Shown here in pieces: positions 57,977-64,000 of a stretch of 64,000 bases of DNA (position 1 is its first letter; each line of letters opens with the position of its first letter). Below the pieces are notes generated by a model. That model searched no databases. It saw only the letters and a program-made list of their open reading frames with translations, and had not been told where the DNA came from. Source of the DNA: Bicyclus anynana (lineage: Eukaryota > Arthropoda > Insecta > Lepidoptera > Nymphalidae); the NCBI RefSeq assembly GCF_947172395.1, contig NC_069085.1, positions 5,550,112 to 5,614,111 of the forward strand, written 5' to 3'. The translations under genes were made by a program, and so were the position numbers.

Positions 57977-58488
57977 TAGTTTGGTAAATTCGTTCGTAAC
58001 ACTCCCGATGGTCCGCGGGGGCCGGGCGGTGGATAGCGATGAATTATAAATCCACAACTGTTGCACCGATTCTACGCCCTCCGAATCGAAGTTCATATAA
58101 CAAATTGCATAGGTACATTTTTAAAAAACCATTTTGATCTTTTACTTGTTTAACACCACGAAGTCACTTTACAGCTGTTTTAAAATTGTGATGCTATAGA
58201 AGATTTTAGAAATGTGATGTATTTCTGCTTTTTTGCTTCTTTAATATAATTATGATTAGTTTATAATAATTTGATTCTACAATTTTCTGCTCACATTACG
58301 TTTATTCATTTTTGATTCATCATTGGGGGGGGGGGGGGGGGGGGGACTGCGCGAGTGTGAAATCGTGCGTGCGGGGAAGTGAGGTGCATTAGTCGTGGGT
58401 TTTTTTATTCATTACTACACGTTCCCCGGCCCGTGCGGAGCATCCGGAGTGTTACGAACGAAGTTGCCAAGCTAATAGTTTAAAGCAG
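57977..58488. mobile_element. MITE carrying a 21-G run
   Basis: Left (TATAGTTTGGTAAATTCG, TTCGTAACACTCC) and right (inverted GCTTGGCAACTTCGTTCG, TAACACTCC) ends match each other and the element at 12662. Between them lies DNA including a 21-base G homopolymer at 58325-58345. It is just upstream of the first mapped GTPase exon. Confidence 0.65.
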
Positions 58489-58888
58489 TCTAAGTCTTTA
58501 GACATCTTTAGAGTGTAGGCCCTCATAGGTACGTGAGGATCCACTATTTACGCTTACAAAATGTAAATAACAACAATTATTCCTAAAACGTACAGGGCTT
58601 ACTTGTTCATGATATTCCAAGAAAATAAATTACTCATCATTTGTCCATTTCGTCTTCTATTATGTCTGAGTCAGACAGTTTAATATTTATTTTGCCTTTT
58701 GTGACGGTCAATTATTTTAAGAAAACATACGGGCGTGCGACCACTGAAACTTGTTTGATTGTTTTGAAACACTTCCAAGTACTAAATCTAAAATCAGCGG
58801 GATACTAAGACGTTCTTAGTTTCATTCATTATCACTCTCGCATCTCGATGGCGTCATGTAGACGCCTTTTCTCGCGATTTATACTAAA

Positions 58889-59077
58889 CTAGCTGACGCA
58901 ACGCGGTTTTACCCGCGTGGTTCCCGTTCCCGTAGGAACATGGGGATAGTATATAGCCTTACTCGATAAATGGGCTATCTAACACTGAAATAATTTTTCA
59001 AATCGGACCAGTAGTTCCTGAAATTAGCGCGTTCAATCAAACAAACAAACTCTTTAGCTGTATAAGATTAGTATAGA
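58889..59077 (-). mobile_element. Non-autonomous Helitron, minus orientation
   Basis: Reversed copy with all landmarks: CTAGCTGACGC end, CGCGGTTTTACCCGCG hairpin, TTAGCGCGTTCAATCAAACA, and GTATAGA, the reversed TC start. Confidence 0.82.
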
Positions 59078-59747
59078 TACCTATTCCAGCGATTTATACT
59101 AAATGCTTACGTCACAAAGAACCAATATACCTACCCAAAATTAAATTCTAAACAAAACTTCGTGTAATAGTATCATATCAGTTCATAATTTCTATTATAC
59201 ATACATAAATAGTACTTAGAATAAATAAATTAAACTCATAACTAATTAAAATAAACCCATATTCAGGCAAATAAATCTAATTTGAATTTAAATGAAAAAA
59301 CAATGACAGTCGTACTAAAAAGATACGAATGTTTAAATTTATCATGATCGAAAGTAAATGAACGAACCAAAATAGAAATTTCATTAAAGGCAATACAAAA
59401 AATGCTAATAAAAGTAACGCAGGAATGCGAAAACAGTGTTTGTGTACTCTGCCGGGTACAACAAATCATGAACTCATTTTAACTTTCAATTTAGGTAAGC
59501 ATTCTCATTTTCAGTAGTTGAATGAAAATCTGCTCAATATCAAATGATAATAAATAGAAAGACATGAAGTGATTCACACCTGTTTGATTGCAAACGCGCG
59601 AAGTGTAAAAGTGCTGATACACTTGAGCATTCACTTGTAACGAGCATTCGTGTGAATCTCGTGAATGTTACATTACAGAAATATACCAGAACATTTGCGA
59701 GCATACTATCGAGCGTTCTGGCTAGAATTCTAGCGAACAGTGTGCCT

Positions 59748-59908
59748 GCCTAGTGGGAGTTTTCAATATTTTCATACTGTTACGCGCGTTATAAACGCGA
59801 ATTTATATGGAATTGAAACAGTAGTGCCACTAGATGGCGCTGTTTCATTTCCTTAGAAATTCGCGTTTAAGTTAACGCGATAGTAACAGTATCAAACTGC
59901 CACTAGGC
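59748..59908. mobile_element. MITE nested in the element at 59611
   Basis: Left GCCTAGTGGGAGTTTT and right inverted (AAACTGCCACTAGGC), with inner ACTGTTACGCGCG / CGCGATAGTAACAGT and AAACGCGAATTT / AAATTCGCGTTT pairs. Possible CCT duplication. Contains a CTCF-like motif. Confidence 0.7.
59827..59840 (+). promoter_or_regulatory. CTCF-like core motif
   Basis: CCACTAGATGGCGC fits the CTCF core consensus (CCASYAGRKGGC). It is carried by a MITE, so it may occur genome-wide. TAGATGGCGCTG also occurs inverted near 34910-34922. Confidence 0.3.
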
Positions 59909-60119
59909 CCTCAGATTTGCAGCACACGCGACCGTCATGTCTGACATCTTCAAGAAAAATATCTTTTGACGAGCATCGAATAGAGCGTTTGCTAGAATTC
60001 TCAAGATGTTCGTAGCAATATGGCTCTGTGCTTGGCTCGTCTCGTTGATCAGTTCGACAAATATAAAAACGGCGAATGTTCGATGTTGCAAGTGAATACT
60101 CAAGTCTTTCAGCACCTTT

Positions 60120-61660
60120 AAATGCTGTTGAATTGTTGATTTATTCACAAAAATCTCAACAATAACATTGCAATGGGGCTCGGCGGATATTTTTAGCGCA
60201 GCGATGGTTTACGTCAGCGCCTGCCTGCCGAACGATTGAACCGTATTGTATAGAAAAGCTTGCAAATGACAATCACAAACAATGACGTAACTCTGATATG
60301 CATAAGAAAACTATTATTTCTTTATCGACAGGATTTCAGGAAGATTCGGAGGGACCCACAACGCTCCTTCAATGCGAGTTGGTTGGATTATCCTAATAAA
60401 TCAATATTAGCCTAATATTTATTAAGCTATTTATTGTAAGCTATTGTTAATGATAATTATAATAATGATCGGCACCGATAGTTAAATTGCTCTCTGGACT
60501 ACGAGGCATCAAATTCCAAATCCACTGAGCATTTCTTGAAAGAATAAAAACTCAATTATTCATAGCCCGACTTAAGAATAGAACCTGTCATATTCAAAAC
60601 GTAATTACGAAAATAGCTTACTGGATCAACGAAGCAAAATGTCGAATTCACAATTTACAATAGAAACAAGTTCGCTCGAAAAAGTAAAGCAGTGCAAATC
60701 TAATCGATTACGCGGCTGACGGAATGTTAAACATGTCAATAAAATTATTAGATCTGAAATCATCTTGTTTACTCCAGCGTTTCCGTTTAAAAATCCGATT
60801 ATTAATCGCTTTTGTCGTAGACACAGAAATCTATAGACAACTGATTTGGCGTGCCGTTCTAATGTAGTTTGACGTTCCAAAGTAATATACTTAATGCAAT
60901 ATAATTTCACTAATATATTTAAACTGTTAACATAATTTGCAACCAATTAATGCTGTAAGTTTGTACTCAAGCACAACACATACGCTTTTTAAGCCATCAT
61001 GGTTCACGGCAGGCGTTATGACGCCAAATTTTGGATCATCATATTTGGTTTATTTTTACAGAGGCCATGCATAAGTAGGTCTCCTTTTTAAAGGGATGCG
61101 TGAAGATGCTTTATCCTTCTCCCTGTCTATATACTTCCCTATCTACGGCTTCTGTCATGTACCTTCACCGATATTGTGCGCGTCGCGACGATGTCAAGCT
61201 TTTATTTATGTTCGGCGCCAACGAATAAAATAATTTCCACTCGAGTGGCTAAAAAAACTCCGGATGCTGCCAAAGTTTTTTGACGCAGCGGCAAGAAGCT
61301 AAATACGCAAGTGCACATTTAAATAGCTTTTATTTTTTATTTAGAAAAAGTATCTTTTTCACTTCAACAATAGCATTATAGTTCTACTTAAAAGGTAGTC
61401 CGTAAATATCTATCTACTCTATGAATCGATAGTTTTAATAATCTGCGTAAACGTCATCGCTAATCTGTGGGTAGTTGTTTAAAAATGCCATCCTCCGGGC
61501 AGTTGCCAGTCACTTCGCACTCTATCCGTCATCGCGTCAGCTAGCCCACTCCCGCGCACCTTGATCCCTCGCCATTATTAAATACAGACATTAATTATAT
61601 TATCAGCTTTTATTTCATACTCTAAATTATTTCCGCCTAGCTGTACCCCGTAGTTTTACT
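60120..61660. other. Intergenic DNA upstream of the GTPase gene
   Basis: No recognised coding exon. The 106-codon minus-strand open frame at 60626-60946 has no conserved motif and I do not call it a gene. Confidence 0.4.
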
Positions 61661-61677
61661 CACGTATAATATAAATA

Positions 61678-62009
61678 GATCCGTGGTAGCCTAGTGGATA
61701 TGACCTCTGCCTCCGATTTCGGAGGGTGTGGGTTCGAATCCGGTCCGGGGCACGCACCTCCAACTTTTCAGTTGTGTGCATTTTAAGAAATTAAATATCA
61801 CGTGTTTTGAGACACGTGATATTTAATTTCTTAAAATGCACATGGTGAAGGAAAACATCGTGAGGAAACCTGCATACCAGAGAAATACCTTAATTCTCTG
61901 CGTGTGTGAAGTCTGCCAATCCGCATTGGGCCAGCGTGGTGTTTTGGCCTAACCCCTGTCATTATGAGAGCTGACTCGAGCTCAGCAGTGAGCCGAATAT
62001 GGGTTGATG
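61678..62009 (+). mobile_element. SINE family B with 16-bp target duplication and internal palindrome
   Basis: Exact 16-bp direct repeats (ACGTATAATATAAATA) at 61662-61677 and 62010-62025. tRNA-like head TAGCCTAGTGGATATGACC with B box GGTTCGAATCCGGTCC. 3' end GGGTTGATG. A 31-bp perfect inverted duplication at 61775-61842 interrupts the normal body. Inserted into a repeat whose right side (62093-62132) is Helitron-like in reverse. Confidence 0.9.
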
Positions 62010-62025
62010 ACGTATAATATAAATA

Positions 62026-64000
62026 TACAGTGGTATATTAGATAGCCTTCCACTTAATGGACAATGCATAACAAAAATAAGTTTTGCAATTCGATCCACT
62101 AGTTCCTGAGATTAGCGCTTTCAATAAAAAAGAAGACTTTTTTATTTCATACCAATAATATATTTAAGTCTTATAATAGTTATGTTTGTGTGTACAAAAA
62201 CGTGATTTTGTTGTTTTCCTCCTTAATATCCAAAGCAACGTGTCTCACAAATTGATTGTTATGAAAAAGACAACTCTGAGTCTATAACAGATTGCCCGCG
62301 GCACGTGGTATCATGCCGACCGCCCGTTGCGATGTTTGTATTAGCTTATCTCAGATCTCAATATTAGCTTCAAAATACACGTGTATGAGTTCCTACTAAC
62401 TTGTTATATAAAAAAAAAATATATCTCTATGAATTGTTAGTACCCGTGTAACATGTTATTATCTAGCAAACAACTTATTAGTAATTGGTATTATATTATA
62501 CGAAGGGAGTTTAGGTTTATTGGTTTATACAGACAATTTTGTTTGTGTAACTGAAGGAAACACGAAAAAAATGTATTTAATTTGCGTGGGTAGTTCGTAT
62601 TTTACTACCAAAACGCCTGCAATTTCATTAATTATACAAAAGCATAGTATATTTATCTAACATTCTCTACATCTGTTGGTTTGACTAAAACAACTTAATT
62701 TCTCCAAGATATTAAATTCACTAATGCAAAAGGTCATTGTGGGTGTAACTGCTGAAATGTTTTAATATAAAGACGGTTTTTTAGTTAACAATTCATATTA
62801 TGCTTAAACTAAGTAAGTAGACACTCTACACAGTGTTAGAATAGCCGCGTGGGTGAAGTTCTACTGAGATACAAAGGTTGGTGGGCGTAAGTTCTCATTT
62901 CAAACTGTGAACTTGGAAATAGTTTTAATCTGTTTGTAATTATCTAGATTGTAGGAACTGTAGCTGGAGATACTTATGTTTAAAATTCCAAGACTATGAT
63001 TCCTTAAAATAATATAATATGTAGGTAATTTACATCCTGATACATTTATTTATCGAAGTGAAATACTCTTGGATACCTCCCCATTGTGAGGCACTGAGAT
63101 TATGTTAGATCGAAGATTCATCAAAGCATGCTTAGCGAGTTCTCTATTTTTAATATCTAGTATTCAGCGTATTGGCGCGTGTAATCATTTGTTATCTTTT
63201 GTATATCACTACCAAGAAGCTTAAAGGCAACTCGTGCATAGCAAAGGACAGGACTGCATAAATGACTTCATTCAAAGTCAGTCATTAGTATGTATATAAG
63301 TTTCTTCATCCTTATATAAAATATGTATTCAAAATCATAAGATTATTTTTTTATAGTTGATAAAATAATGCAAAAAAACTAAATAGTCGCGTCTAGGACA
63401 AGTACGACAGTAATTTAGTTAGATAACCCTGTGGTTATAAATAAATATATTATTGTATTACAAGAAAGAACAAAGTCCTTAAATTCTTATTTTAAGCTGG
63501 TTCCAATATTTTGTACACAAAATAAATTATGAATTGTTCACGGCCTCGAATTACTCAATAACGATATTAAATCCTTGTTTACATATTGATTTTGTATAAA
63601 GACCTCAAACGCCTCACTGTGTTACGAAGGTCTTGACCTTCGAATAATGTCGCCTTATTCCTATTAGGCTCAAGTGCACATTTCGAACTCAAGGTTCGGG
63701 AGCCAAGTTTGCGAAGATAACTTTGACATTGACAGAGGCTCGGGATTTGTAATCGTTTACTTCCTTGTTTACATTACTATCTAGCAGGTAATTGGTTCGC
63801 AATTAAAAAGTATTCTGATTAATAGATTGTATAATTATCGCGATCGAGAACGACTTATTACAGCGGTCCGCAGTTATATCAGTATCATATATTACCTACT
63901 TGTTGCTATTGCCAAAGAATGACCAGAAATTGGAGTAGCATTTGTCATTATACAATCTGTTACATAAGTATCTATTTCTTACTATGCAACATCCGGTGTC
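62026..64000. other. AT-rich intergenic DNA at the right edge
   Basis: Apart from a Helitron-like fragment (about 62090-62132, GTTCCTGAGATTAGCGCTTTC), no gene or repeat could be supported. Confidence 0.45.

Larger units (their letters stand above)
59611..60115. mobile_element. TIR element interrupted by a second MITE
   Basis: Left GTGCTGATACACTTGAGCA, TTCACTTG and right inverted (CAAGTGAATACTCAAG, TCTTTCAGCAC) form imperfect TIRs. Further inner matches (GCTAGAATTCTAGCG and GCTAGAATTCTCAAG) support one element. The minus-strand open frame 59903-60148 spans the right part and has no recognised motif. Confidence 0.6.

Noticed and set aside
60626..60946. 106-codon minus-strand frame
   Set aside because: No conserved domain, no good splice or promoter context; length is within chance for the region.
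1..64000. CRISPR array, bacterial operon or prophage
   Set aside because: No regularly spaced direct repeats with unique spacers and no prokaryotic gene layout; introns and insect repeats show a eukaryotic nuclear genome.

Overview
This window looks like an AT-rich lepidopteran (butterfly or moth) chromosome. Genes are split by GT-AG introns. Intergenic and intronic DNA is packed with tRNA-derived SINEs, MITEs, Helitron ends and RTE-clade LINE copies. The intact RTE element resembles those known from Heliconius. The species cannot be named from the sequence alone.

Layout: (1) 1386-16101, plus strand: the 3' eight coding exons of the fly/moth orthologue of NSMAF (FAN), a BEACH-WD40 protein. 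The 5' part lies outside the window. One intron holds a nearly pristine 3.2-kb RTE retrotransposon with a 990-aa endonuclease/reverse-transcriptase ORF. It sits inside an older Helitron and is flanked by an 11-bp target duplication. (2) 19830-21998, minus strand: an intronless 722-aa coding region of the cysteine/serine-rich nuclear protein family (CSRNP, Drosophila Axud1). It is convergent with NSMAF. (3) 22-38 kb: a repeat-rich gene desert. (4) 38257-41699, minus strand: a complete four-exon bHLH gene matching the BHLHE22/23-Oli family (193 aa). (5) 48797-57929, minus strand: a six-exon Ras-like small GTPase of the RASL11/RASL12/RERG type, 234 aa from the first ATG in its P-loop exon. (6) 58-64 kb: more repeats and no recognised gene.

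The genes have separate roles: membrane/trafficking scaffold, transcription factors and a divergent GTPase. They do not form an operon-like unit. I found no clearly novel biological system. The unusual material is in the mobile DNA: nested insertions whose order can be read from target duplications; several near-perfect, short-loop palindromes, two inside SINE copies, that look like template-switch events; an inverted-junction LINE fragment resembling twin priming; and a SINE family whose 3' tail resembles the RTE tail. In the genes, the points to note are a competing pair of splice donors in NSMAF and degenerate P-loop and switch-II residues in the Ras-like protein.
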